This document shows, in pieces, positions 33,700 to 46,045 of a stretch of 60,000 nucleotides of DNA. Positions within the stretch are counted from its first letter, which is position 1; each line of letters starts with the position of its first letter. A program made the translations under genes and the position numbers. The stretch comes from Antedon mediterranea (Eukaryota > Echinodermata > Crinoidea > Comatulida > Antedonidae): the NCBI RefSeq assembly GCF_964355755.1, contig NC_092677.1, positions 25,082,101-25,142,100 of the forward strand. The letters run 5' to 3'. The notes under the pieces were generated by a model, which was given only the letters and a program-made list of their open reading frames with translations, had not been told where the DNA came from and did not search any database.

Positions 33700-33935
33700 A
33701 CATTCTATCCTTTTTTTATCATCTTTTTTTCTCAATTTTTTAAATTTTATTTTTTTAAATTTCTTTTTTTCTTCCTTTTTTCTTTTTTTCTGATATACAT
33801 TTTACCATTGATATATATTTTATCTTCGTAGGTTGTTTTCCCATTTTTTTCTTTCTTTTTTTCCTTTTCTTTTTTTTTCCTTTTCTTTTTTTACCTTTTC
33901 TTTTTTTTCCTTTTTTCGGATATACATTTTACCTT
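33700..33935. repeat. Pyrimidine-rich (TTTTTTCC)n tract
   Basis: Runs of T broken by CC or C, such as TTTTTTCCTTTTC. The flanking segment TGATATACATTTTACC appears twice (33791, 33918), so the tract includes a tandem unit of about 130 bp. Strong strand asymmetry. Confidence 0.75.
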
Positions 33936-33994
33936 TGATATATATTTTGTGGTTGTGATATAATATTGTTCTATATTTTGTAAAGAATACATCA

Positions 33995-34140
33995 ATTCAA
34001 GTTCAAGTTCAAAAAACATTTATTTGTTCAACAATGGCATTATACAGTATAATAGGTGTGTACATAAATGAAAACATGGTAATAAGCCATCATTTGGGGT
34101 CTCCTAGAAGAAATCAACTTTCTTGTCTCGAAAAAGACCC
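33995..34140 (-). mobile_element. Probable LINE 3' tail
   Basis: Read on the minus strand: GGGGTC...GAGACCCC can form a stem-loop, followed by AACAAATAAATGTTTTTTGA and a terminal (ACTTGA)n. A 3' hairpin plus a short tail repeat is typical of CR1/L2-type LINEs. No reverse transcriptase is present. Assignment to a clade is inference. Confidence 0.5.
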
Positions 34141-34760
34141 CAGAAATAATACACATACATTTAAACTAATACAATTTACTACATAAAATAATAAATAAAA
34201 ACAAAATTGATGAAAAATGCTTTAGTTTGTCATCAAAATCATTCCAGATTCGCGGTCCTGAAACAGAAATAAAATATGCTGAAATTTATTGTCGACACGT
34301 AAATTGTACTTGTGTGATTTTGTATGATGAATTAATAGATAAGACATTGTCACAACGAGTTTGGTACTTTATACTGTACAACAATACTGTACCTTTGTAT
34401 TTTTATATTTTATTGTTTTATTGAATAAAGATACCGACATATTAGCTAATTAAGTAATTGTGTTAAGCTCAAAATTTAAATAGTGAATACAAATCCAGGA
34501 CATTCTCCATTTTTGATTGATCCATTGAATATTAACGAGTAGCTTACGGTATAGCTTGGAGTTATCGCAAGGATATGCTTCAACGCTTTTATTAATGAAG
34601 GTTAGTCAATACATAGTCTTCAGATTATTAATAGGTTGAAATCTTGATTTTGATGAAATCTGCAAATGTCAATTTCTACGTGAAAGTTACCATTATACTT
34701 TGTATAATATTATCCAGAAAATTCTTTTATTTTCATATTATACAGAATATATTTTATATA
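34141..34760. other. AT-rich gene-free stretch
   Basis: Possibly more of the LINE 3' region at its left. No recognisable reading frame. Confidence 0.35.
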
Positions 34761-34844
34761 TATACTGTATACACACCAGCCTGTGCCATTTCTTTTATCC
34801 CAGTCCACTTAGGCAGCGCTTGTCTGCTTTACCTGCCCTATTTC

Positions 34845-35005
34845 TCTCACTTGCACTGATGAAGGGCTAGTGTTACCCGAAAGCTCTGCTAACTTTTCTG
34901 GCTGCTTTACTTTATCATTTTGATTAAGCTTTTTGCTTATTTTATTTTGGATATTTTATTTTGCATATCCATTGAGATCCAGCCACTGATGCCCACAGCA
35001 CTGTT
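34845..35005 (+). mobile_element. Retroelement 3' end, repeat family R1, copy 1
   Basis: CACTGATGAAGGGCTAGTGT, TACCCGAAAGCTCTGCTAAC, TTTTCTGGCTG and GAGATCCAGCCACTGATGCC match the reverse of 45361-45508. The TGATGAAGG...GAAAGCTCTGC segment resembles the 3' untranslated part of retroelements, possibly Penelope-like; that identity is inference. Confidence 0.6.
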
Positions 35006-36778
35006 ATTTTATTAGTAATTTGCCTTTGGATTTATACATATCTTGGGGAGAGTTAGTTTGTATCGACCAGACAGACAGAGTACAGTTTCTATACTATGAA
35101 GCAACAAAGGTAATTTCCAACGGAAAAGACTCGGAAATTATATTAGTTTTGACCTTATATTTATGTAACTGAGATCATTTATTTAATGACTTAAAGATAT
35201 AGAATCAATATTTTACAAATTAACCTTGACACGTTTTATTAAAATTTACTCACAGGTATTTATATGCTGTTTTGTTTCCGTTTTTATTTGTAAAATTTCA
35301 AATGAAATTAATACTTTAAGGAATAAGTGACTCTTATGTTAGTATTGATTTTAAGTAGATAAAATATTCAGGAGTCTAAAAAAAATGTTAATTTCAAATT
35401 AAAAAAATGCACCAAAATATTTTTGTAAAGTTCTCCATCAATCTATTGGAGAACAATAGAAATCCAGTTTGATATTTACTTCCATTTTATTTTATTTATC
35501 GAACACCATGATAATTTAAAGTTCAACACTTAGGAAAGTGAACAAAAGATAGAGCAAAGAAGCAAAGTGCAATCAAGTTGATCACCTAAATAAATTTAAG
35601 AAAAAAAAAAAATCAGATATCAGTTTACAACAACATCATCTCCTGCTCTCCCCTATTAAAACTAAGCCAAATCTCATGAGTGTTAGGCATATATAAAAAC
35701 TAAAGAATATTAAACAATTATAAACAATTATGGTAAGATTTTAGACCTAGTTCATTTTCAATAATATATTTTACCCTTACACATCCTTCCTTATTTGGTA
35801 TTTGAAGGTCATGTGACAGTCCATGATTTGTTTTGTTTAATTTCATAAACTAGTTGGAAGATATCAAATGCATCCTCTCTAAAGGTTATAAAAAGACGTT
35901 TCATCGACAGCACAAACTGAATAAAAACAAACCCTCAAACAAAAATGGCAATCGATTTTAGTGTTTAAAGGGAAAGAAAATAGCAAAGATCAAGCAGGGA
36001 TCACTTTGAAGCGATTAAATTGTTGAGAAATCACAAGAAAAACAGTCGATAATAAGAAATTTAGTAAATTTCAACAATGTGTGGGTGTGGATAAACGTAT
36101 CTCCATAATTTTTTAGAATATATAAATTGAATTTACTTAATTTAAGAAATTTAAAATGATTCTGGAAATGTGTCAATCCATACTACATGTAACATGAGGT
36201 TTGGATAAAGAGAGAGTGTCATTGAAAGTGAAAAACAGAGGTTTAAAAACGCTAAGCCTTGTGTAAAAAGTGTAAGAAAAAGGTCATTCACCCGACCATG
36301 CGTCAGAAATACTAACTAGCAACAAATTTGGAGAAATTTACAGTCTAACCTCAGCTACAACGCAATTGATGGCAACCTCTATGCAGCGGCAACAGCAGGG
36401 GGCATACATCAATGATCGTCAAATTAATGTCTTAATTGCCAAAGCCCCCTGAAGACTCCTTTTGGTCATGCTTCAGTAGTCAAGTGAAGGATGCCGATCA
36501 CCCCTTCTAAGTCTAGGTTGATATTCCATAGGCTTCACATTCTGAGATGAGAGGTGTGCTATAAACTTGTTGAATCCAGTTTTAAGAGAATGTACTTTTA
36601 TACTCTAACTAGTCTACTACTCTCGACCTCTATATCCACATTCAGTTTTTTTATTTTATTTATTCATTCTGTTGATCAAGTGGATCAAACAAGGATAAAA
36701 ACACAGAAAAGTACAAAAAGCAACTTATTTCTATTGTTGTCCCTACATGATACAATTATAGATATACTGAAAAAATAA
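35006..36778. other. Gene-free stretch
   Basis: About 1.8 kb with no exon, RNA gene or recurrent repeat that I can support. Confidence 0.35.
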
Positions 36779-37093
36779 TTGTTTTTTTTTATCCCATTTT
36801 AATGTCACATAACAGTTATTCACTTTGACCAAAAATTGGATTGGCAAAAAAAAAATGATTTACCTGAAAAAATTCTCATTTAAAGCAAAACATAGTCAAA
36901 GAGTCTGCCAGACAATGGGTTTTTGGTTAAATGTAACTGTTTATTTTGTCTTTTTATAAGTGAAAGCATTATTTGTTTTCATTTTTTAATTTCTATTAAA
37001 GTGAAAAACTGATAAAACTGCAAAATGGCCTAATAAAAGTCTGATTTTATATATCTTTATTTTTCATGATTGTGGGGGACAATACATCTTTAA
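36779..37093 (+). mobile_element. MITE family F2, copy 2 (left end lost)
   Basis: The right terminus GGGGGACAATACATCTTTAA is intact. The interior matches copy 1 (TTGACCAAAAATTGGAT, TTTACCTGAAAAAATTC, CTGCCAGACAATGG). The left AGATGTATTGTCCCCC terminus is absent. Confidence 0.87.
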
Positions 37094-37289
37094 GTAATTA
37101 ACAACTTCAATCACTGCAGCTTTTCAAGTACCTATCTACTACTATAAATATTAATATGAATAAAAAAAACCCAACCCAAGATTGCATTTTACCACCAAGT
37201 AACAGCTCCACTAAAATTTACTCTTACCAAAGTTTTTGAGTATTTCAGTATAGTTTTCATTTGAAAATTGTCATAACATTGTGTACAGT

Positions 37290-37480
37290 AATTCAATTAA
37301 ATTCAATTCAACTTAACATTTATTTCTTCCTTCAAGAAAATGAGGTAAACATAACAAATTCCAGTAAAATATATAACAAGTCAATTGATGATAAAAAAAA
37401 GTATACAGATATCAATAAACGGAAGTAGGCAGTGCCCAAGAAGATAGAAATCTTGTGGCGGGCCAGCCTATTTACAGACA
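37290..37480 (-). mobile_element. Probable LINE 3' tail with (TTGAA)n end
   Basis: On the minus strand, GGCTGGCCCGCCACAAGATT...CTTGGGCACTGCC is followed by AT-rich sequence, GGAAGAAATAAATGTTAAGT and a TTGAATTGAATT tail. The form is like 33995-34140, but the sequence differs. Confidence 0.5.
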
Positions 37481-38247
37481 CAGGTAATTCGGACAAAAAT
37501 TAAAAAAAAAATAGGATTCAAAATACAGGAGCTAATTTGTACCAATACTTTCACTTTTTTTATATTTTTGGAACAAGAAATGTAGCTTATCCAATGACCT
37601 TTAATATGTTGTGTTGATGCTTGGAGATTTTACTAAATTGAAGGAATTTTAACAGAGAAAATTTCTATTGGCATTTGTAACACAGGTGTAACGTTTAGTT
37701 TTCTCAAATCAATTACTTGTTGAGAGCTTGTTGGCTTTTTTCACGCTGGGTGCTGTTGCCTTGGGCTGCTAAGCTACAACTTGAACACTTTACTGCAACA
37801 AAATTACAGTTTACCTGCAATAATTTGAATTAAATTCAACATTCTTTCTTAATTTGCCCTATTAACAATTTAATATAGTCTACTGGACTTACTTGTAAAC
37901 AATCACAAGTAAGTCTAGTTGACTAGATTTAATTGTTTTCCAACTTTTATTATTACCTGGATGAATGATAATATCCATACCCGTAATATTTCCTACTATC
38001 TCCAAACAGCATTATCTGGACAGTATCATAACCAAATTATGTAATAAAGTGTAACATGTATCACAGGTGTCTTTATATGGTAGGGTTTGGTTAGTCTTAT
38101 AGGACTATGATACATGCATCACATTTGATACAGTGTGATACTTGATGTTACAAAATTTGCCTTGATACTGTACAAATTATGAAACTGAGAATCGGCTAGA
38201 TGTTGTTGACTGTTTTCCTCTTTTGTACATCTTTTTAAACATTTCTC
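37481..38247. other. Gene-free stretch
   Basis: An inverted pair, GACTTACTTGTAAACAATCA and its near-complement CAAGTAAGTC, lies at 37887-37917. Otherwise nothing. Confidence 0.35.
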
Positions 38248-38581
38248 TTAAAGATGTATTGTCCCCCGAAAACATGAAAAATGAAGATTAATTAAATCAG
38301 AATTTGAATAGGTTGTTTGTAGTTTTAATAAAGTTAATCACTTCCGTAGAAAAAAGAAAAGAAAAAAATGTTTTCACTTATAAAATGACAAAATAAATGG
38401 TAAAATTCATTGGCTGGCAGCCAATTTGACTTTTTTTTTGCTTTAAATTACAGTTTTTTCAGGTAAATACATTTTTTCTAATTTTAGGTCAAAGTGGATA
38501 AATATTATGTGATATTAAAATGGTATATTCAACAAAAAAATGTTTAATCATTATTTTTTCAGGGGGACAATACATCTTTAA
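38248..38581 (-). mobile_element. MITE family F2, copy 3 (complete, reverse)
   Basis: It is bounded by TTAA on both sides: TTAAAGATGTATTGTCCCCC at the left and GGGGGACAATACATCTTTAA at the right. The interior is the reverse of copy 1 (GGCTGGCAGCCAATTTGAC, AGTTTTTTCAGGTAAATA, AGGTCAAAGTGGATA). This copy best defines the family ends. Confidence 0.9.
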
Positions 38582-39756
38582 GGGACCATTTATTTGTTTA
38601 AGATACAATAACAGTATGCATAGCAATGTTTAGGTCTATGAACCAACTATTTACGAAGTATACAATGAATGACTTAATGACATTAAGCAAATACAGTAAT
38701 ATTGTCAAAGATTGACTCTATTATAGCTTAATCAAAAATATTTATCTTAAATTAAACAACTCCAAATTAAATATTTAAAATAGACCCATGTTGAGGCCTT
38801 GTACTCTGGTTTCGAAGACCTAGCTCCTTGTATGTGTTGTTTGAATGTTTTAATTATATAGTTTAAATATTGTAAGCTACCACACTTTATTTGGAAATAC
38901 TGTTAAAATGAGCCGGTGGTTCTGTAATTGATTATAAAACACCAGTAAGGATTATGAAACCAGGCAAGCTTAATTATTACCCTGGAAATTGATCTACGTT
39001 TGAGGGTTGCCCAAATATGGTTGATAGTATAGTGGTGTCCTGCTGGTGTTGTACATAGATTATTGCAAAATTACAAAAAAAAAAAATTAAAATAAAAAAG
39101 AAAATGTCTTTGAACAGCACTGCAGCCATGTATTACAGAACCAAAATTCAAAATGTACTAAAAGGTGGTGAAGTTGAATACTTAGTTTATTTACATAATG
39201 AATTGGAAAGTAAAAAAAAAAAATCAGCACATTGAACTTTGAATACAATAGACCACACTACAGCCATGTATTACAGAACCAACATTTTAAATGTACTAAA
39301 AAAAGTGGATAAGTTGAATATACTTGGTTTATTTACATAATGAATTGGAGAGTAAAGCCAACATTAAGGAACCTTAAAGTATTAGGGTCACAATGCCAAC
39401 AAGGGGTAAATATTAGTTTCCATGTACTTCCATGTTCATTAGAGCGCATGTAAATTTAGCCTCAAAGGCACCTTAAAATGTTACCCCACTCATTGGAAAA
39501 ATGCTTGGAAAATACATTGGTTTTGGAACATACTTACCCCTTTGAGAATATAGTATGTTTTTTCTATAGGTTTCTGTGTTTCCTATGCAAGATACTGTAC
39601 CTCCACAGTCTATTATTAATGGCTTGTTGTTAACTTTCTATATACCAATTACATGGTACATGGTCCACATCTTAGCCAAGGTTCATATCTGTGAAAACAA
39701 TTCAGAGCAGAATGTTTTGTAACCCACATTGCTTGATATTAATGTCAAAAATGTAG
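38582..39756. other. Gene-free stretch with a diverged duplication
   Basis: CAGCCATGTATTACAGAACC at about 39123 recurs at about 39252, each followed by AAATGTACTAAAA, AAGTTGAATA, TTTATTTACATAATGAATTG and AGTAAA: a tandem duplication of about 130 bp. Nothing coding. Confidence 0.5.
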
Positions 39757-39950
39757 TGGAGCTGTAGCTTGGGTAACTTGTCTTCCAATCCCAAGGTCCA
39801 GGGTTCAATCCTGACATTGTGCAATGTTGTAACTCACAACTCTTTCAACTCAGCTTCTTAAGCCTCAAATGAGACGTAGTTTATAAGCATGATAAATTAT
39901 AAAATAGTTTATCTATCCTGTAATTGACCAGTTGCTCGCTGTTGAATGCG
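39757..39950 (+). mobile_element. tRNA-derived SINE, family B, copy 3
   Basis: GTGGAGCTGTAGCTTGGGTA (A-box region) and GGTTCAATCC (B box, 39802-39811) head the element. CTTCTTAAGCCTCAAATGAG, TTATAAGCATGATAAATTA, TATCCTGTAATTGACC and TCGCTGTTGAATGCG follow, as in 13447-13675 and 9098-9153. Confidence 0.87.
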
Positions 39951-41148
39951 TTTGGAAAACAATTTTAAAAAGTTGACGAAAAGTTCTTATTTTTTAATAG
40001 TAGGATGAAATGATTATATTATATTTGTTTGTATCTTTCAGGTACATGACTGCACAATGGTGAAATATATTTTAAACTATTCAATTTGAGTCTGAAATCA
40101 ACTATAGTTTGTAATGTCTATTTTTCGTATTTTTATATAGTTTGGTCGAAAATGTAATGTGGGCTTAGTTTGGTCTGAAATGTAACGTATGTGTGCTACC
40201 TCTACAGTACTACAGTACTAGAAATATATACAAAACAAACAAAAACAAAAAAGTCCACAAATAGTTAATAAGAACAAAAAAGGAAACCAAATCTCCATTG
40301 CTAAGAGCCTGTGCTCCCCTTTTCATTTATAACGTTAAAACATTTTACATCTTACCAGAAATGTTGAAAAATTATCTATAAGAAAAGAATCTTTAACTTC
40401 ATCATGGAGATAACAAATTTATTCCTAAATACCCACAACGGTAAACTGTTCTGAGTTGCTATTAACAATAGCCAAACATAATTGGTTATTCTGCAAATGT
40501 CTGCAATTCTCCAATTTCTGTTGTGTCACATCACAGTAAAAACTCATTATTGTTTACATTATGTTCACAGCCCGTTTTACTCCAACCTAAAAAAAATCAA
40601 TTGATATAAATAACCTGATTTATTACAATCTGAATCATTTAAAACCAGTGAAAACAGGTCCTATGGGAATTCAACAACTTATACTTTTTTATTATCAAGA
40701 TTGTTTAAAATTATTAAAATAGAAACAATGTACTTTTTATCGTAAAAAAGTTCACATCATAAATTCCGGTAGCACTTTGTCCTTGATTACCTTATAATCT
40801 TTTGACAAATTTACTCCCCCAAGATCTATTTAATGGTTCCCCAATGTGCAAAACCCTCACAAATAAAAACACAATATTTACTTAGGAAAAAAGGAAATTC
40901 CGTTGGGAAGAAAAACAGTAGTTATGTCTTGTATATTGTTCATACAGTGTTTTACCTGGAATTGAGAATGCCAGAGGTTGTGCATTGTTATTACATGCAA
41001 CCTACTTCCTAGCTGTTTGTGATGTTGTTATTTATTTAACACAGCTTTACGACATGTAGGGATATGTCAGTCAAGTAATTTCATGGTCGTAGCGTGTCTT
41101 CATGAAATTTAAGTTTAATATCTGAACCAAATATTCAATTTTAACTTT
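39951..41148. other. Gene-free stretch
   Basis: No exon or repeat is supported. Confidence 0.35.
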
Positions 41149-41188
41149 GCCTGAACCATGGAGGTATAATACCTCCATGCCTGAACCA
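41149..41188. repeat. Small perfect hairpin flanked by 10-bp direct repeats
   Basis: GCCTGAACCA occurs at 41149-41158 and again at 41179-41188. Between and overlapping them lies CATGGAGGTAT-A-ATACCTCCATG, a perfect 23-bp inverted repeat. The arrangement is that of a tiny insertion with a target-site duplication. Confidence 0.75.
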
Positions 41189-41289
41189 ATTAGTATTTGT
41201 CTATGGTAGGTCAAAACCGAGTCAAAAAAGAGACCAATCTGTAGACCTAAGGCCGCATTTATTTCAAGAAAATCTCTTGTTTAGCGTAC

Positions 41290-41440
41290 ACTTTCAAACA
41301 ATTTCAAGTATTTATTCTTTTATTGCTCCACTCAGATGTATACAAAAATTACATTGATAATAAAGATACGTAGATACATAGTTTATGGGTTAAGATACAC
41401 AGAAGCCAAAGTGGCTTGTCTTTGTAGTCCTAAGCATAAA
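41290..41440 (-). mobile_element. Possible LINE 3' tail
   Basis: On the minus strand AAGCCACTTTGGCTT forms a small stem, followed by TCAATGTAATTTTTGTATAC and GCAATAAAAGAATAAATACT, ending in TTGAAATTGTTTGAAA. The layout is similar to the two tails above; evidence is weaker. Confidence 0.35.
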
Positions 41441-43247
41441 CATAAAACATATACGGACGCATTACATTAACAAAAATGACATTTTGAGACAGAAAAAAAA
41501 ACAAAGTGAGATAAGCAAAATATTTACAACCCCAATTTTGAAGTAGCAATAGTAGCTAAGTGATGAGGGCAAGTTTAAAATAATGTTCCTTCCTGTAGAA
41601 AAATAATTGCTTTGCGAACCAAAGATGGTTTCATCAATTTCCCAACAAAATACTGTAGTCTTTGTTTTGTTTCAAATACTTTGTTTCAGCTTATGATTTA
41701 ACGACTTACAAACACCCCCTCTTCCTAAAATTATCCTTATTTTCAGTAATCTTCTTTCGTCATTTCGATTTTTCTAAAAAACAAAAGCAAAACCAATACG
41801 TTACCAAAAACGAAGAGGAGTATTCTTTGGCCACATTTCTAAGCGTTTTGTTTTGCAGTAAACTTTTCATGAGTTATACAAATAATTCTACATAAATCAT
41901 TATTTATTCCTCATTTAAATATATAAATGATGACTGATAGAAATGATGGATCTCTTGCAACAATCACTATAATATTTTAAATACCAAACACTAATCAGAA
42001 CTGAAAACTTGAAGATAGATCGGCCTTTAATAACTGAAGAATATACGTCAGTTGCCCTTAAATTTTCAACTCGGATATGTCTCCCATTTCCCCCCTTATT
42101 TGATACAATTTATTCCCTTCCTGCATATTAATTTCTGTCATCATTAGTATTGCATTGTCAGGGTTTTTAATCTCAAAAGTCACGTGATAACATCAATCAA
42201 ACCTAAATAAGTTGCAGCTGCTGATGTAACTCCAAATAAGGAATATGATTCCAAATATGGAAAATAGTTATATATTCTGTATATTTAAATTTTAGTGCAA
42301 GAAATGTATATAAAACGTTGAAAGTGTGTTCTTGTCTTTATTATAGGCTATTTATATGTTTGCTTTATGTACACGACAACTAACGATCAAATAACAGTTT
42401 TTCACATCGCAACTTATACAACGTAATTTTGAAAACTACAACCATTTTTCTATATACATACAACGTACATTTCTAGTTTAACAAAAACATTTTTCTAAAC
42501 TTTCTATTATTTAAAAGTCGAAGATAGCCAGGTCTCGGGTCCATTCTATTTTCGCCACAGATTGATATCTTCATCAGTACTTCTATGAATGGATGATTAG
42601 GTGGGAACACGAACGCTAGTTGATCATACCCAGTACCGTTTTGATCGTACGATTAATCGGGAAACCACCTCACGACATATATTGTGCATAATCTAATTTT
42701 AAATGTGTGCATGCATGGTGTTTTTAGTATTAAAAAGTAAAAATGAGTTTATTTATATAACTAGATGGCACGCTCGCTTCGCTCGCGTACCATCTAGGTC
42801 GTGCCCACAGATGGTTCTCGAATACACAGTATTTCCAGCGAGAAAAAAATGGAGATTTCAAATGTACGTTCCGCAGGACTATAATACATTGTCGTTTACA
42901 GAAACGAATAAATATACACAATGATTTATGTAGTCAACCAAAATTAGCACCCTGGGAATTACTTCCGAGAGAGAAACAAATTTTTTTATCTGGACTCATT
43001 TAAACAAACCCAATTTGTGTTTTGTATGTAACATTAAGGGTTGAGGGATGGGGGAAGAAGATAGGTACAAAGAGGAAACATTTTAAAATATATTCTTATC
43101 CACTCAGTAACGAAATATTGTTTTTAATGTTTTATAGGCCTATAAATAATATACCACTAAATACAGTAAAACATTTACGATTTAATACGGTACTTTGTTA
43201 AAACTCTCACTGTCATAGTCGATTGAAATAGTAAAGTACATGTAACG
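41441..43247. other. Gene-free stretch; one hairpin
   Basis: CTAGATGGCACGC and GCGTACCATCTAG (42761-42797) form a 13-bp stem with one mismatch around TCGCTTCGCTC. No gene is visible. Confidence 0.45.
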
Positions 43248-44916
43248 ATACACCACTACGACGTTTATATATTTTTAAATTATTAATTAATACAAACGTT
43301 GAGAAGCAACTGTCAGTAATAACGTTTATTTATTTGTATATTATATGTTTATAATCTAACAGTAGGGCCTACCCACACTCACAGTAATAAAGTTTATTTG
43401 TATATATTTTTATATTACATCTAACAGTACCAACACTCACAGTAAGAAATTTGCGATTCAAATTGCGATCAAAAGTGGTTAATACCTTAACAGTATTGTA
43501 CAGCATTGCAATACTATTTATGTTTATTCTCCAAGGGGGCCCATAAATCTAAATCTATACCTCTATGGTTAAACCAAATAATTTGGAATGTTTATTTGTA
43601 TATTATATGTTTATAATCTAACAGTAGGGCCTACCCACACTCACAGTAATAAAGTTTATTTGTATATATTTTTATATTACATCTAACAGTACCAACACTC
43701 ACAGTAAGACATTTGCGATTCAAATTGCGATCAAAAGTGGTTAATACCTTAACAGTATTGTACAGCATTGCAATACTATTTATGTTTATTCTCCAAGGAG
43801 GCCCATAAATCTAAATCTATACCTGTATGGTTAAACCAAATAATTTGGAATGTTCCATTCATCACAAATCAATACATTTGTAAAAACGTATATTAAATGT
43901 ATCAAAATAGTATTTTTTAAATTAAGAAAATCGGCCTGTCTTCAACATTATGATGCTGTACTCGAACTGTTCAACCGGTTTTCAGCTATTAAAAACAATT
44001 ATCGTAGGAGGAGATAGAAAAATGCGAAGCCTCCTCGCATTTTTGTGGCGGGTATTTTTCAAGATGGACATCCATTAGACAGTGATACACCACTACGACG
44101 TTTATATATTTTTAAATTATTAATTAATACAAACGTTGAGAAGCAACTGTCAGTAATAACGTTTATTTATTTGTATATTATATGTTTATAATCTAACAGT
44201 AGGGCCTACCCACACTCACAGTAATAAAGTTTATTTGTATATATTTTTATATTACATCTAACAGTACCAACACTCACAGTAAGAAATTTGCGATTCAAAT
44301 TGCGATCAAAAGTGGTTATACCTTAACAGTATTGTACAGCATTGCAATACTATTTATGTTTATTCTCCAAGGGGGCCCATAAATCTAAATCTATACCTCT
44401 ATGGTTAAACCAAATAATTTGGAATGTTTATTTGTATATTATATGTTTATAATCTAACAGTAGGGCCTACCCACACTCACAGTAATAAAGTTTATTTGTA
44501 TATATTTTTATATTACATCTAACAGTACCAACACTCACAGTAAGACATTTGCGATTCAAATTGCGATCAAAAGTGGTTAATACCTTAACAGTATTGTACA
44601 GCATTGCAATACTATTTATGTTTATTCTCCAAGGAGGCCCATAAATCTAAATCTATACCTGTATGGTTAAACCAAATAATTTGGAATGTTCCATTCATCA
44701 CAAATCAATACATTTGTAAAAACGTATATTAAATGTATCAAAATAGTATTTTTTAAAGAAAATCGGCCTGTCTTCAACATTATGATGCTGTACTCGAACT
44801 GTTCAACCGGTTTTCAGCTATTAAAAACAATTATCGTAGGAGGAGATAGAAAAATGCGAAGCCTCCTCGCATTTTTGTGGCGGGTATTTTTCAAGATGGA
44901 CATCCATTAGACAGTG
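43248..44916 (+). repeat. 836-bp tandem duplication with nested 262-bp duplication
   Basis: Unit 1 starts at 43248 and unit 2 at 44084 (GATACACCACTACGACG); unit 2 ends at 44916. They differ by only a few single-base or small indel changes, so the event is recent or an assembly artefact. Each unit contains two 262-bp subunits (TTATATGTTTATAATCTAAC, TAGGGCCTACCCACACTCAC, GCGATTCAAATTGCGATC). Each ends with GAAGCCTCCTCGCA inside a short hairpin. A 74-codon frame at the end of unit 2 is broken by an indel in unit 1, so it is probably not coding. Confidence 0.93.
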
Positions 44917-45360
44917 TATACCACGATCGGAAAACACCCCTATTTGGGGCAAATCTTTGAACCTAAATTCGTTTTAATCGTCAATAACTAATTATCTAAC
45001 TTAATTTAATTAGTAAACAGGGTTACATCAGGTGGTTAAAATCAGTACCGAAAGTACGAACCAACTTTACATACCATCGAGTAAAAATTCTAAAAGTAAG
45101 GCGCGATTTACCGAATTTTGCCCTTACGTAAATTTATATATAGATATTTATAAATTCATTCATTCATTTACTGGAAAATATTAAATATTTATGTTCTACA
45201 TAAATCATGATATCTTGAAATAAAATATGACGATAGCGAAAAGATGAATTCTTTGATTTTTTTGCAATCGTACTTTATGCTGTCACAGAACATGTGTAGT
45301 ATTTCCCCGTCTTTATGTGTAATATATATTAATCCAAAGGAAAATTTGTGAAAATAATGA
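44917..45360. other. Gene-free stretch
   Basis: Nothing can be supported. Confidence 0.35.
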
Positions 45361-45508
45361 CAATACTGTGGGTATCAGTGGCTGGATCTCAATGGAGATA
45401 CAAATAAAATAAGCAAAAAGCTAAATCAAAACGATAAAGTAAGACAGCCAGAAAATTTAGCAGAGCTTTTGGGTAACACTAACTCCTTATCAATGAGAAT
45501 ACTTGGAC
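45361..45508 (-). mobile_element. Retroelement 3' end, repeat family R1, copy 2
   Basis: The reverse complement of this segment aligns with 34845-35005 (AGTGTTACCC, AAAGCTCTGCTAA, TTTTCTGGCTG, ACTTTATCGTTTTGAT, GAGATCCAGCCACTGATACC). Confidence 0.6.
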
Positions 45509-45769
45509 AAAGTAGATATTATAGGCCTAATAGGCTGGTGAATAGATGGTGGAGAGAGTAAGAGTAGAACACATATAATTTACTATTTAAGTAGGCCTAC
45601 AAGTGTTTTGTTTTATTTTTTTGTTTTTATTTATTTACAGCATATATATATATATCTACCCATATAATTTACTAGGTCTAGTGTTTCTTTTATTTTATTT
45701 CAGCATATATATATCCCACAGCGATACATTGACAATTAGGATGATAACTAAACGTATGCTTTCAAACTA

Positions 45770-46045
45770 AGCCTAGTTAGGTAGGTCTAAGTAGTGCCAC
45801 TGATTTGGCCTTCATTATGCAAAGCCTAGGATTACGCCGGAATTGGAACCCAGGCCCCTGGGATTGCAGATTAAGCTCCATGCTACAGTGCCACATAGGC
45901 CTACTTTCCTGTATCAGAAACCCACTTAAACTCACTCGTAGAAGGGCTTTATTAGGTAGGTTTTTTTGGCCATTAGAGAAAGGCTGGTACTGAGCCAGAG
46001 GTGAACTAAGGCCCCTGGAACGACTAAGCTCCATGCTAGAATTCT
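45770..46045 (-). mobile_element. tRNA-like SINE fragments, two adjacent
   Basis: On the minus strand TAGCATGGAGCTTAATCTGC, CCCAGGGGCCTGGGTTCCAA (B-box-like) at 45890-45840 recurs as TAGCATGGAGCTTAGTCG, TTCCAGGGGCCTTAGTTC at 46035-46000. Both look like the head of one tRNA-derived family, duplicated and decayed. Confidence 0.5.

Noticed and set aside
44686-44910. 74-codon frame at the end of the 836-bp duplication
   Set aside because: The near-identical sister copy has an indel that breaks the frame, and no domain is recognisable.
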